Assembly: GCF_900188485.1 (NCBI RefSeq)
Contig: NZ_FZPH01000016.1
Location: 62,001-126,000 of the forward strand
DNA length: 64,000 nt
Source: Asanoa hainanensis
GTDB taxonomy: Bacteria; Actinomycetota; Actinomycetes; Mycobacteriales; Micromonosporaceae
Direction of reading: 5' to 3'
Below, one piece after another: positions 26,466 through 37,782 of the stretch. The notes under the pieces are model-generated. The model made no database searches. It saw only the letters and a program-made list of their open reading frames with translations, and was not told where the DNA came from. The position numbers and the translations under genes were made by a program. Numbering within the stretch: position 1 is the first letter of the stretch; every line of letters begins with the position of its first letter.

Positions 26466-29400
26466 CTAGGATGACGGTGGTGTCGAGCGCCGCCATCTGA
26501 GGAACGGGTGCTCCAGCTCCTGCGGGTCGTAGTCGATGAGCCGTTTTATCTGGACGGAGTGTTCGAGCAGCTTGAGCACCTCCGTCGCCATCTCGCGCGA
26601 GTGGTCGTAGTTCAACACAGCCGCGGCGGTCTCGACACTGGCGTGGCTGAGGATCTCGGCGACGTCGGCCACCGGCAACGTGAGCAGCCGCTTGGCAACC
26701 ACCCGCCACGTGATCTCGTCGACGACGACCGCGTCGTAGCGCACCAGCAGACGCAGCATCGCCGTCTCCCGCGCCGGGTCGAGGCTGCGGAGGATGGCCT
26801 CCAGCCACCACAGTCGCACGTCACGCAGGGCGGCTATCACGCCTGCCGCATCGGCCGGCGGCAGCCGGGCGAGCCGGGCCGCCGCCAGGTACTGCGTCAG
26901 ACCAGCCACCGACCGGGCCATCTCCTTCTGCCCCGCGCTCGGCACCAGCGGCCGCGCCGCCGGTTGCCGCGCCGACTGCGGCGGGCGATCGGGCCAGTGT
27001 CGTGAGCGCCGAAGAGCGTCGGCGTCGTCAGTGCGGCCGGCGGCGTCGAGCAGGTCCGCGCCGATCGAGGCCGCACTCACCAGCAGGCGCTCCCGGGCGT
27101 CGGCGTCCAGAAGACTCACCTGGAGCAGCGCTACCGCCTCGTGCAACACCGCGAAAGCGTCCGCTGCGCGGACGCCGGCATCGCGGCACAGCCTGGCGAA
27201 GGCGAGCAGCGCCCGGCACAGGTCGACGCCGTGCCGGGCGACGCTGATCCGCGCGAGTCGCCGATAGATCGCGGTCGCCTGCTCCTGCCGGTCGATGGCG
27301 TCGGGCCACCGCTCGAGACCGGCCGCGACCTCGGCCTCGACCTGCAGGGCGTGGGCCAGGTCCCGGTCGTACGAGATGTCGACCGCGGCGAGTGGACGGA
27401 AGATCTTGACGGCACCGGCCGCGGCCCTGGCGGCGTCGGGGGACCGGCCGAGCGACTGCAGCGTCTTGGCGCGGCCGATCAGGGCAAGTGCGAACTCCGA
27501 CTCGAGCCCGGCATCAGGGTCGGCCGCGACCTCACGCACCAGGGCGATGGCTTCGTCGAGCGCGCCCAACGAGTCGTCGTGGCGGTCGTCCTGTCGGAGC
27601 TGGTCGGCCTGGGCGATGAGCACGCGGATCAGCGTGAGCCGGTGGTGTCGACCGGTTCGCACGAGCTGGCGCAGCCGGACGATGGCCTCCGCGCGGGTCC
27701 GGAACGACGACCGATCACCCAGGCGCCACAACGCGAGGCTGAGGTCGCCCAAGCAGCTCGCGATGTCAGCGGACGCCGGCAGCACGCCCGCCACCGGGTC
27801 GGACCAGAGGGCGACCGCCTGGGACAGTGCCGCTACCGCCGGCTCCCAGTCGCCGGAGCGCACCTGCGCCCGGCCGAGGCTGCGCAGCGCGATCTCCAGC
27901 AGCGCTCCGTGAGCGGCGCGATCCGCCTCCGCCAGGCGATTGGCCGCCTCGAGCGCGCGGCCCAACAGGTCGATGCCATCCCGCACCCGGCCGGCGTCGA
28001 GCAGGCGCCAGCCCAACTTCTGCGAAAGCCTGGCCACCCGCAACGGATCGATCGACTGACCAGCCAGCTCGTCGGCGATCCGCTCGGTGATCGCGGCGAC
28101 CCCGGCGTGCAGATCGGTCGTCGGATCGGTCGGCAGCGCCGACTCGATCGCCTCCAGCATCCGCAACGGCACGTAGGGCGCGGCGGCCAGGGCCGCCAAG
28201 GCGGCACTGCCTGCTTGCACGACGAGGCCGGGCCGGTCGTGCAGCAACGGCAGGATCTGGCGCTCGGCGAGGTGTGGCCATCGTCGTGCGGTCTCGATCA
28301 GCAGCGGCAACGCGGTGGCCCGGTTGCGAACGCTGTCCGCGATCAACGCCACGAACGCGGTGTTCGCCCACGCGTCGGATCGAAAACCGCGCACGGCGTG
28401 CCCGGGCGTCTGGAGCGCGACGAAGTCCTCGGCGAGGCGGTCCGGATACAGCGGCTCGAGCATGGTGGTCGGGTCGTGCGGCGGATAGCACATGGCATGG
28501 TCGTCCAGGACCTTCCCCGCGGCCGCGGCCTCGTCCACCACGGCGGTCGCCTTGAGCGCATCCACCGCCGCCGCGTAGTCGAGCGGCCGCGTCAGCGCGG
28601 CCAGGTAGGCCGCCCGCCCCATCACCCGCGGCGTCGACTCGACCCGTCGATCGTTGTCGTACATGTACTGCCAGTGGCTCTGTTCGCGTTCGAGCAGGTA
28701 CGCGGACAGGTCGGCCGGGGTCGTGGGAGGTGTGTCGCCCCGCTTGGCCGCGAGCACCCCGGCGAGTGCCGCCATGTGGATCGACAACACCGAGCCTTGG
28801 ACCTCTGGTCGTGGCAGGCTCGGGTCCGGCACGCCCAAGGTCCGCGCGAAGCAGGCGCTCGCGACGCGGTAGGCGTCGTCGGTGGCGTCGACCGGGTCGA
28901 GCTCCGCACTGTCCGCTTCCACTCCGAGCGCCTCCGCGAGCCGGTGCGTCAGCGCGTGCCACCAGTTGCCGAGGGGACGCGCCAACAACAGCACGCGCAG
29001 CGACCGGGCACCGTGCAGGCGGCGATCGAGCAACAGCGCCAACAGGTCGGACAGCGGCCACCGCTCCGCGTAGTCCACCAGCACGAACACGCGACCCGAA
29101 GTCGCCAGGGCGTTGCCCTGCTGCACCTCGATGGCTCGGACGGTCCCGTCACGGCTGTGCCGGGCCCGCAGCGTCACCCATCCGGCGGCCCGCGACAGTT
29201 CGGCGAACCGGTGCGCCAGGCGGGTCTTGCCCTGTCCGGCGCCACCGTGCACGAGCCGGACCGCGACCGCCGCGGCGTCGTCCCGCCACGCGGTCAGGTC
29301 CGCGATCTCCCGCTGCCGGCCCGTGAAGTCGACCACCTGGTTGCCCGCGTTCAGCAGGCGGCTCGGCTGTTCGTCGCTGTGGGGCAGGGCCACGTCGAAC

Positions 29401-29525
29401 GACATCTCGTCGATGAAATGGGTGCCGATGCGCTGGTGTACGTGTAGATCACCGCCCTGGACCGCTGCGACCATTCCGGCGCCGCTGGCCACGTTGAGCT
29501 GGCGGCCGACCCGATCACTCCTCAT
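26466..29525 (-). CDS. Large STAND-type P-loop NTPase with helical repeat C-terminus
   Basis: 1019 residues from ATG 29525 (GTG 29543 is an in-frame alternative). A short N-terminal motif (ASGAGMVAAVQGGDLHV, about 13-29) is followed by a linker and VVDFTGRQREIADLTAW, the usual lead into a STAND NTPase. Walker A is GGAGQGKT at 94-101, and Walker B FVLVDYAE at about 147-154. Beyond about residue 440 the protein is alpha-helical and repetitive, like degenerate TPRs (ALEAANRLAEADRAAHGALLEIALRSLGRAQ, AIDRQEQATAIYRRLARI). There is no recognisable enzymatic effector domain. The start overlaps the stop of the small membrane protein, which carries a copy of the same motif. The role is unknown; signalling or conflict (defence) is inferred. 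Confidence 0.85.
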   Translation of the reverse strand: MRSDRVGRQLNVASGAGMVAAVQGGDLHVHQRIGTHFIDEMSFDVALPHSDEQPSRLLNAGNQVVDFTGRQREIADLTAWRDDAAAVAVRLVHGGAGQGKTRLAHRFAELSRAAGWVTLRARHSRDGTVRAIEVQQGNALATSGRVFVLVDYAERWPLSDLLALLLDRRLHGARSLRVLLLARPLGNWWHALTHRLAEALGVEADSAELDPVDATDDAYRVASACFARTLGVPDPSLPRPEVQGSVLSIHMAALAGVLAAKRGDTPPTTPADLSAYLLEREQSHWQYMYDNDRRVESTPRVMGRAAYLAALTRPLDYAAAVDALKATAVVDEAAAAGKVLDDHAMCYPPHDPTTMLEPLYPDRLAEDFVALQTPGHAVRGFRSDAWANTAFVALIADSVRNRATALPLLIETARRWPHLAERQILPLLHDRPGLVVQAGSAALAALAAAPYVPLRMLEAIESALPTDPTTDLHAGVAAITERIADELAGQSIDPLRVARLSQKLGWRLLDAGRVRDGIDLLGRALEAANRLAEADRAAHGALLEIALRSLGRAQVRSGDWEPAVAALSQAVALWSDPVAGVLPASADIASCLGDLSLALWRLGDRSSFRTRAEAIVRLRQLVRTGRHHRLTLIRVLIAQADQLRQDDRHDDSLGALDEAIALVREVAADPDAGLESEFALALIGRAKTLQSLGRSPDAARAAAGAVKIFRPLAAVDISYDRDLAHALQVEAEVAAGLERWPDAIDRQEQATAIYRRLARISVARHGVDLCRALLAFARLCRDAGVRAADAFAVLHEAVALLQVSLLDADARERLLVSAASIGADLLDAAGRTDDADALRRSRHWPDRPPQSARQPAARPLVPSAGQKEMARSVAGLTQYLAAARLARLPPADAAGVIAALRDVRLWWLEAILRSLDPARETAMLRLLVRYDAVVVDEITWRVVAKRLLTLPVADVAEILSHASVETAAAVLNYDHSREMATEVLKLLEHSVQIKRLIDYDPQELEHPFLRWRRSTPPSS

Positions 29526-29829
29526 GGCGTCGGTCCGGGTCACCGACGAACAGATCGCCGCCCTGGACTCCGTACACCGTTCCGTCTCCGGAAGCCTGGT
29601 TGATCTGGACCGGTGCTGGTGACGTGGACTCCGGGTCAGACGGTCGCTGGGAACGCTTGCGGATCGCCGCCACGAGACTCGCCACGCCGAAGAACGCTGT
29701 GAGGATCGTGCCCACCACGCTCGACAACTGGTCGGCGCCCGCCCGGCCGACCATGACGAGGAAGACGATCCAACCGGCGAGCACGACGACGCCGAGCACG
29801 GCCGCCAGCGACCACCACCGCCGCTTCAT
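29515..29829 (-). CDS. Small two-helix membrane protein with VQGGDL tail
   Basis: 104 residues from ATG 29829. Two transmembrane helices are evident (about 6-27 WSLAAVLGVVVLAGWIVFLV and about 36-56 SVVGTILTAFFGVASLVAAI), then a basic stop-transfer RKRSQR and a cytoplasmic tail. The tail ends in ASGDGTVYGVQGGDLFV followed by 8 residues. This matches the N-terminal motif of the overlapping NTPase at 12 of 19 aligned positions. Its stop lies 11 bases inside the NTPase gene, so translation is probably coupled. The likely role is a membrane anchor or sensor partner (inference). Confidence 0.75.
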   Translation of the reverse strand: MKRRWWSLAAVLGVVVLAGWIVFLVMVGRAGADQLSSVVGTILTAFFGVASLVAAIRKRSQRPSDPESTSPAPVQINQASGDGTVYGVQGGDLFVGDPDRRHEE

Positions 29830-29861
29830 CCACTCATGATGGACGAGGTCCGCGCCAACCG

Positions 29862-30250
29862 CTACGAGTAGTGCTGGAGGCGTGGCCAGAGGGTGGGCCA
29901 GGGACTGGTCGGGTCGCGGCGGACGCGTACGTCGTTGTCCTGTTCCTCGTTCGGGATGTCGACGCCGTTGCCGAAACCCACCGCGACCACCACCGTCGGC
30001 GCCCTTGTCCTCCCGGATCGCGTCGGCCAATTCGAGCTGCGGCCAGCCGTGGGTGACCTGGTAGACCACGTTCGGCGAGCCGACCACCAGGGCGACCGCG
30101 ACGCCCGCCCAGAGCCAGCGCGACGCGAACACCCGCCGCGAACCGACCGCGGCCAGCCCGACGCCGATCGCGACCAGCGTCAGCAGCACCAGGTGCTTGT
30201 TGTAGAGCCCGACGCCCACCCCCAGCCCCGCCGCCAGCCGGTTCGTCCAC
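29862..30250 (-). pseudogene. Remnant of an ArnT-like (GT39/83-fold) membrane glycosyltransferase
   Basis: Reading leftward, one frame gives NRLAAGLGVGVGLYNKHLVLLT, a hydrophobic helix, and SPNVVYQVTHGWPQLELADA, typical of the middle of polyprenyl-phosphate sugar transferases. A second frame gives the usual C-terminus (VRRDPTSPWPTLWPRLQHY, stop at 29862-29864). The catalytic N-terminal half and the region between are missing. It is non-functional debris between the NTPase pair and the kinase. Confidence 0.65.
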
Positions 30251-30345
30251 GCACCGACCGTAGCGGTCCGGTCGCCGCGGTGGGGTCCCCCAAAGAAGTC
30301 GGCGGATCGACCCATCCGGTGGCGCGGTGGTCTCGAAGCACTGAT

Positions 30346-31818
30346 GTGACCGCCGAAACCGTGCTTGCCGGCCGTTATGTCCTCGACGAGGTCATCGGCA
30401 CCGGAGGCATGGGACGGGTCTGGCGCGCGCACGACCCCGTCCTCGGGCGGGCCGTCGCGGTCAAGGAGGTGCTGGCGCAGCCGTGGCTGGGCGCCGACCG
30501 CTGGCAGCAGACCCTGCGGGAGGCCCGGGCCGCGTCGCGCCTGCGGCACCCGAACGTGGTCGCGATCCTCGACGTGATCCAGACGGACCGGCCATGGATC
30601 GTGATGGAGTACGTGCCGGGCCGCTCGCTGCACGAGGTGGTCGCCGAGCGCGGGCCGTTCGACCCGGACGAGACCGCGCGGCTCGGGCTGGAGATCCTGT
30701 CCGCTCTGGACGCCGCGCACCGGGCCGGCATCCTGCACCGCGACGTGAAGCCACAGAACATCCTGCTCGCGGACGACGGCCGGGTGGTGCTCACCGACTT
30801 CGGTCTCGCGGTCGCCGCCGAGGGCGGGGTGACGATTCCCAAGCAGGTCCTCGGGTCGCCGGACTTCGTCGCGCCCGAGTTCGCCCGCACCGGCGCGTCC
30901 ACCGTGGAGTGCGACCTGTGGTCGCTGGGCGCGACCCTCTACGCGCTCGTGGAAGGCGCGGCTCCGTACCACCGACCGAGCGTCGTCGCGACGCTGACCG
31001 CGCTCGCCGCCGGTCCGCCCGACCCGCTGCGCCGCGCCGGGCCGCTCGCCCCCGTGATCCTGCGCCTGCTGGACCGCGACCCGGGCCGCCGCCCGAACGC
31101 CGTCGAGACGCGGCAATCGCTCGAAGCGGTCGCGGACGGCGAACCGCCCCGCCGTGCCCCGGCCCCCGGGTCGCGCGGACGGTTGGCGCGGGTGGGCCGT
31201 CGGCTGGCCGGGCAACACCGCTGGCGGGTCGTGCTGGCCGCCGCCGGCGCGCTGACGCTGGCCTCGGTGGGCACCGCCGCCGCGGTCGCCCTCCCGGCCG
31301 ACGAGCCGGCGCCCGGCCCGCCTCCCGTACACGCATGCTTGAACGCCGCCCCGCAGCCCGGCGCCACCGCACCCAGCGGCGGCACCGGCGCTTTCGCGCT
31401 CCCGCCCGGTTGGCGCTGGCACACCGACCAGACCGGGTTCACCGTGGCCGTGCCCGCCACCTGGACGCGCTTCCAGGCCGGCGACGCGGTCTGCTTCCGG
31501 GACGCGATCGGCGTCCGGACCCTGGCGATCGACCCCGCCGTCACGCCCACCGCGGACCCCGCGGACCTCTGGCGTCAGGCGGAGCCGGACGTGGCCGGGC
31601 GCCCCGCGTACACGCGGCTGCGGATCGGCCCGGTGCGGGCCGCCGAGGGTGGCGCCGAATGGGAGTTCACCTGGTCAGGCAAGCACGCCCGGCGCGTCAC
31701 CGTCACCACCGACGCCGGCCGGGCGTACGCGCTGTCCTGGTTCACCGACGACAAAGCATGGCCGCGCGACCAGGAGCTGTTCCGACTGGTCCTGAGCAGC
31801 TACCGAGGCGTCAGCTAG
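30346..31818 (+). CDS. Membrane-anchored Ser/Thr protein kinase (PknB-type)
   Basis: 490 residues from GTG 30346. The kinase domain spans about 1-265: GTGGMG loop at 18-23, Lys40 in AVAVKE, catalytic Asp133 in [11 protein letters not shown] Asp151. A proline-rich basic linker leads to one transmembrane helix (about 293-315, [22 protein letters not shown]). An extracellular domain of about 165 residues follows, with a Cys near its start and [24 protein letters not shown] in a beta-rich fold. No PASTA repeats are present, so it senses something other than peptidoglycan through that route. The gene is convergent with mmsA and overlaps it by eight bases. Confidence 0.92.
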   Translation: MTAETVLAGRYVLDEVIGTGGMGRVWRAHDPVLGRAVAVKEVLAQPWLGADRWQQTLREARAASRLRHPNVVAILDVIQTDRPWIVMEYVPGRSLHEVVAERGPFDPDETARLGLEILSALDAAHRAGILHRDVKPQNILLADDGRVVLTDFGLAVAAEGGVTIPKQVLGSPDFVAPEFARTGASTVECDLWSLGATLYALVEGAAPYHRPSVVATLTALAAGPPDPLRRAGPLAPVILRLLDRDPGRRPNAVETRQSLEAVADGEPPRRAPAPGSRGRLARVGRRLAGQHRWRVVLAAAGALTLASVGTAAAVALPADEPAPGPPPVHACLNAAPQPGATAPSGGTGAFALPPGWRWHTDQTGFTVAVPATWTRFQAGDAVCFRDAIGVRTLAIDPAVTPTADPADLWRQAEPDVAGRPAYTRLRIGPVRAAEGGAEWEFTWSGKHARRVTVTTDAGRAYALSWFTDDKAWPRDQELFRLVLSSYRGVS

Positions 31819-33283
31819 CGGTCGGGAAGTGCAGCGACGGCGCGGAGGAGGCCGCCGGGCCCGGCCAGCGCGACGTGACCGCCTTGGCCCGGGTGTAGAA
31901 CGCCACCCCTTCCGGGCCGTGCACGTGGGTGTCGCCGAACAGCGAGTCCTTCCAGCCCCCGAACGAGTGGTACGCCATCGGGACCGGGATCGGCACGTTG
32001 ACGCCGACCATGCCGGCGCGCACCCCGCGTTGGAATCGTCGCGCGGCCGCACCCGAGTCGGTGAAGATCGCCGCGCCGTTGCCGTACGGGTTCGCGTTCA
32101 CCAGGTCCAGCGCCTCGTCGAGGGTGGCCACCCGCAGCACGACCAGCACCGGCCCGAAGATCTCCTCCCGGTAGACCGGCATGTCGGTGCCGACGTGGTC
32201 GAACAGGCACGGGCCGACGAAGAAACCGGGACCGTCGGCCAGGTTGCGGCCGTCCACGACCAGCTCGGCGCTGGACGAGTCCACAAGGGACAGGATGCGG
32301 TCCCGGGCCGCCGCCGTGACGACCGGTCCCATCTGGCTGGCCGGGTCGGCGCCCGGCCCGACGACGATCGCGCGCGCCTGCGCCGCCAGCCGTTCCACGA
32401 GCGGGTCGGCGGCGGCGCCGACGGCGACCACGGCCGAAATCGCCATGCAGCGCTGCCCCGCCGACCCGTACGCGGCCCCGGTGATCTGCCGCGCCGCGTC
32501 GTCGAGGTCCGCGTCCGGCAGTACCACCGCGTGGTTCTTCGCCCCGCCCAACGCCTGCACCCGCTTGCCGGCCGCAACCGCCCGCTGGTGCACGTAGCGG
32601 GCGACCGGCGTCGAGCCGACGAACGAGACGGCGGCGACGTCGGGGTGGTCGAGCAGCGCGTCGACGGCCACCTTGTCGCCGTGCACCACGTTGAAGACCC
32701 CGTCGGGCAGGCCGGCATCGGCATATAGGGACGCGATCAGGGACGACGCCGACGGGTCACGCTCGCTGGGCTTGAGCACGAACGTGTTGCCGGTCGCGAT
32801 CGCCAGGGGATGCATCCACAGCGGCACCATCACCGGGAAGTTGAACGGGGTGATGCCGGCGCACACGCCCAGCGGCTGCCGGAACGTCCAGGCGTCGACG
32901 CCGGTCGAGGCCTGGTCGGTGTAGGCGCCCTTGAGCAGCGACGGGACACCGCAGGCGTAGTCGATCACCTCCCGGCCGCGGGTCACCTCGCCGCGGGCGT
33001 CGTCGAGGGTCTTGCCGTGCTCGGCGGTGACCAGCCGGGCAAGCTCCTCGGCGTGCCGGTCGACCAGGTCGCGCATGGCGAACATGACGGCGCTGCGCCG
33101 CGCGAGCGAGACCTCGCTCCACTCCACGAACGCCTTGCCGGCGGCCGCGACCGCGTCGTCCACGTCGGCGGCAGTCGCCGCGGCCACCCGCGCGGTCTCG
33201 ACGCCGGTCGCCGGGTCGTAAACAGGCAGGGTCCGCGCCGAGGAGCGCCGGGTGCCGCCGATGACGTGCTCGATGGTGCGCAA
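31811..33283 (-). CDS. mmsA: Methylmalonate-semialdehyde dehydrogenase (CoA-acylating)
   Basis: 490 residues. It converts malonate or methylmalonate semialdehyde with NAD+ and CoA to acetyl-CoA or propionyl-CoA, the last step of inositol degradation (IolA role). Family blocks include [29 protein letters not shown], nucleophile Cys279 in [11 protein letters not shown], and the C-terminal [25 protein letters not shown]. The start is TTG 33283 with AAGGGG eight bases upstream. It is the last gene of the inositol operon, 12 bases after iolD. Confidence 0.93.
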   Translation of the reverse strand: MRTIEHVIGGTRRSSARTLPVYDPATGVETARVAAATAADVDDAVAAAGKAFVEWSEVSLARRSAVMFAMRDLVDRHAEELARLVTAEHGKTLDDARGEVTRGREVIDYACGVPSLLKGAYTDQASTGVDAWTFRQPLGVCAGITPFNFPVMVPLWMHPLAIATGNTFVLKPSERDPSASSLIASLYADAGLPDGVFNVVHGDKVAVDALLDHPDVAAVSFVGSTPVARYVHQRAVAAGKRVQALGGAKNHAVVLPDADLDDAARQITGAAYGSAGQRCMAISAVVAVGAAADPLVERLAAQARAIVVGPGADPASQMGPVVTAAARDRILSLVDSSSAELVVDGRNLADGPGFFVGPCLFDHVGTDMPVYREEIFGPVLVVLRVATLDEALDLVNANPYGNGAAIFTDSGAAARRFQRGVRAGMVGVNVPIPVPMAYHSFGGWKDSLFGDTHVHGPEGVAFYTRAKAVTSRWPGPAASSAPSLHFPTAS

Positions 33284-33295
33284 CAGAAAAACCCC

Positions 33296-35133
<1,838 letters not shown>

Positions 35134-35137
<4 letters not shown>

Positions 35138-35973
35138 GCGGGCCTCCCGTAGAACGGAACGCGGGGATCGGTCGGCTGGTCCGCCCAGGTGTCGCGGATC
35201 CAGGCGTGCGCGGGGTCGTCGCGGAACCGCCAGGCCCGGTCGGAGCCGGGCCCGGCCATCACGTTGAGGTAGTAGAGGTCGTAGCCGGGCGCCGCCATCG
35301 ACGGGCCGTGCCAGCCGTGCGGCACGAGCACGACGTCGCCGGTGCGCACCTCGGCCAGCACGTCGATCGGGCGGTCCGGCGTGCTGCCGTAGACCCGCTG
35401 GTAGCCGGGGCCGCCGCTGGCGACCTCGAAGTAGTAGATCTCCTCGAGCGCGGTCTCGTCGGGCCGGTGCTCGTCGTGCTTGTGCGGCGGGTAGCTCGAC
35501 CAGTTGCCGCCGGGCGTGAGCACCTCGACCACGATCAGCTTCCGGCACTCGAACGACGCCGCGTCGGCGAGGTTGTTGACCTGGCGGGTGGCCACGCCGG
35601 CACCGCGCACCTCGACGGGCACGTCGGCGGCGGGGCGGTAGCGCACCGGGAGACCCGGCTCGGCGGCGGCGGACGCGACCGCGAACCGACCACCGGCCTC
35701 GCTGGCCAGGCTTACGTCCGCGCCGGGCGGCAGGTAGCACAGGTCGGTGGCCGCGGTGAAGACGTCGGGCCGGCCGTGCAGGGTCAGGTCGACGCCGGCA
35801 CAGCTCACCTCGGCGGCGCCGGCCAGCGGCACCACCACCATCTCGCGGCCGCCGGTGTGCCAGGTCGTCGACTCACCGGGCGCAAGCGTGACGATCCGCA
35901 GCCCCGTGTGCCGCCAGGCCGCGCCGTCGGGGGCCACCTCTGTGCACTGTGGTCGGTGCCAGCTCGCGCTCAC
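35134..35973 (-). CDS. iolB: 5-deoxy-glucuronate isomerase (IolB)
   Basis: 279 residues, a two-cupin metal-dependent isomerase producing 2-deoxy-5-keto-gluconate. The diagnostic block is PGGNWSSYPPHKHDEH with EEIYYFEV and VPHGWHGPSMAAPGYDLYYLNVMAGP. GTG 35973 overlaps the stop of the preceding aldolase-like gene, and its own stop overlaps the iolD start. Confidence 0.95.
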
Positions 35974-36845
35974 AGCAGGCTCACCGCCGTGTCCACCGCG
36001 GTCGCCACGTCGTCGTCGGGCGGGTAGAGCAGGGTCCGGCCGACCACGAGCCCGCGTACGGTCGGCAGTCGCAACGCCTTCTGCCAGGCGGCGTAGGTCT
36101 CGTCCGGCGCCTCGCCCGGGTCGCCGCCGAGCAGCAGCGCCGGCAGCGTGCTGGCGGCCAGCACCCGCTCCATGTCCGCGACGACCGGGACCTTGAGCCA
36201 GGTGTACGCGGACGTGCGGCCGAGCGCCTGCGCGACGGCGATCGACCGGATCACCGCGTCCGGCGAGAGGTCGTTGACGGCCTTGCCGGCCTCGTCGCGG
36301 CGTACCCAGAAGGGCTCGACCATCGCCATCAGCCGGTGCGCGGCCAGCGCGCTGACCGCCTCGGCGCAGCCCTGCAGGACGTCGGCGCTGGCCCGGTCGG
36401 TCGGGTCGATCCGCAGCAGCATCTTGCCGCCGTCGAGGTGACCGGCGGCCAGCGCGTCGGCGTCGTACGCGGTGAACCGGTCGTCGATCTCGAACGCGGT
36501 CCCGGGTATCCCGCCGCGGTTCATCGAGCCGATCACCACCTTGCCGTCGAGCCCGTCGAGCAGCAGCAGGTCCTCGATCACGTCGGGGGTCGCCAGCACG
36601 CCGTCGACGCCGGGGCGCGACAGCGCGACCTGGAGGCGGTCGAGCAGGTCGAGCCGGTCGGCCATCGCCATGCCGCGCTTGCCGACGCCGAGGTTCCCGC
36701 GGGCCGGGTGGTCGGCGGCGATCAGCATCAGCCGGCCCCGGTCGCCCAGCAGCGGGCGGCGGCGCCGGGCCGCGGCGGTGGCCGCCAGCCGTTCCGGCTC
36801 CTCCGCGCGGGTCCGCACCAGCTCCCGCAACGCTTCCTCACGCAT
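35970..36845 (-). CDS. (Beta/alpha)8-barrel aldolase-like protein (Cgl0158 family)
   Basis: 291 residues. LMLIAADHPARGNLGVG at the start of the barrel, VIGSMNRGGIPGTAFEIDDRFTAYDADAL, KMLLRID and WLKVPVV mark the Cgl0158-type barrel found in actinobacterial inositol clusters. By position between iolC and iolB, and because no iolJ is present, it is the best candidate for cleaving 2-deoxy-5-keto-gluconate-6-phosphate to dihydroxyacetone phosphate and malonate semialdehyde (inference). ATG 36845 overlaps the iolC 3' end by eight bases. Confidence 0.85.
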   Translation of the reverse strand: MREEALRELVRTRAEEPERLAATAAARRRRPLLGDRGRLMLIAADHPARGNLGVGKRGMAMADRLDLLDRLQVALSRPGVDGVLATPDVIEDLLLLDGLDGKVVIGSMNRGGIPGTAFEIDDRFTAYDADALAAGHLDGGKMLLRIDPTDRASADVLQGCAEAVSALAAHRLMAMVEPFWVRRDEAGKAVNDLSPDAVIRSIAVAQALGRTSAYTWLKVPVVADMERVLAASTLPALLLGGDPGEAPDETYAAWQKALRLPTVRGLVVGRTLLYPPDDDVATAVDTAVSLL

Positions 36846-37782
36846 GGGTCGTCACCAGTTCCTCCACCTCGGCGGACGTCGGCATGTCGGGCGCACAGGC
36901 GAGCCGGCCGGCGACCAGCGCGCCGGCCGCGTTGGCGAACGCCAGCACCCCGGCGAGCGGCCAGCCGGCCAGCAGGCCGTGGCACAGGGCGCCGCCGAAC
37001 GCGTCGCCGGCGCCGAGCCCGTTGACCACGTCGACCTTCACCGGCGGCACCCGGACCGCCTCGGTCGCGCTGACCGCGAGCACGCCGTCGCCGCCGAGCT
37101 TGACGACGGCGATCTCGACTCCCATGGCGCGCAGGGCCGCCGCGGCCCGCTCCGGGTCGCGCTCCCCGGTGGCGACCGCGCACTCCTCCTGGTTGCCGAC
37201 CGCGACCGTGACCAAGGGCAGGGCTTCGCGGTACGCGGCGCCGGCGGTTGCCTCGTCCGGCCAGAACTGGGCGCGGTAGTCGAGGTCCAAGATGGTCAGT
37301 GGAGCCCGGTCGCGGGCGCGCAGCGCGGCCAGGTGCGCGGCGCGACTCGGCTCGGCCGACAGGCCGGTGCCCGTCAGCCAGAGCACGCCGGCCGCGCGCA
37401 GGGCGCCGAGGTCCAGGTCTTCGGCAGAGACCCGCAGGTCGGGTGCGGTCGGATACCGGTAGAAGTAGATCGGGAAGTGATCCGGCGGGAAGATCTCGCA
37501 GAACGTGACCGGGGTCGGCAGGTCCGGCACGGTCGCCACCCAGCGGTCGTCGACGCCGTAGCCGCGCAGCTCGACGTGCAGGTAGTCGCCGAACGGGTCC
37601 TGGCCGGTGCCGCTGACGAGCGCGACCCGCCGGCCGTGCCGGGCGGCCGCGACCGCGACGTTGGCGGCGGTGCCGCCGAGCGACTTGGCGAACGTCCGCA
37701 CGGCCCCGAGCGGCACGCCGATCTGCTCGGGGTAGAGGTCGACACCGAGCCGCCCGACCGCGACGACGTCAAAACTCGTCAT
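36838..37782 (-). CDS. iolC: 5-dehydro-2-deoxygluconokinase (IolC)
   Basis: 314 residues, PfkB/ribokinase family. The N-terminal signature is VVAVGRLGVDLYPEQIGVPL and KSLGGTAANVAVAAARHG; the C-terminal ATP and catalytic block is VVNGLGAGDAFGGAL with base Asp260. It phosphorylates 2-deoxy-5-keto-gluconate. The start overlaps the iolE stop (ATGA). Unlike many proteobacterial IolC proteins it is not fused to a DUF2090 aldolase-like domain. Confidence 0.94.
   Translation of the reverse strand: MTSFDVVAVGRLGVDLYPEQIGVPLGAVRTFAKSLGGTAANVAVAAARHGRRVALVSGTGQDPFGDYLHVELRGYGVDDRWVATVPDLPTPVTFCEIFPPDHFPIYFYRYPTAPDLRVSAEDLDLGALRAAGVLWLTGTGLSAEPSRAAHLAALRARDRAPLTILDLDYRAQFWPDEATAGAAYREALPLVTVAVGNQEECAVATGERDPERAAAALRAMGVEIAVVKLGGDGVLAVSATEAVRVPPVKVDVVNGLGAGDAFGGALCHGLLAGWPLAGVLAFANAAGALVAGRLACAPDMPTSAEVEELVTTHA

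Noticed and set aside
22986-30339. Other long frames on the plus strand opposite the NTPase (for example 27141-29447)
   Set aside because: Their composition is typical of complement frames (Arg, Gln, Gly, Val runs) and they have no domain signature, while the minus strand encodes a coherent P-loop protein.
31422-31423. Extension of the two-helix membrane protein frame upstream to about 31422
   Set aside because: The upstream part is antisense to the Ser/Thr kinase and then runs through the glycosyltransferase remnant. The membrane protein begins at ATG 29829, just before its first helix.
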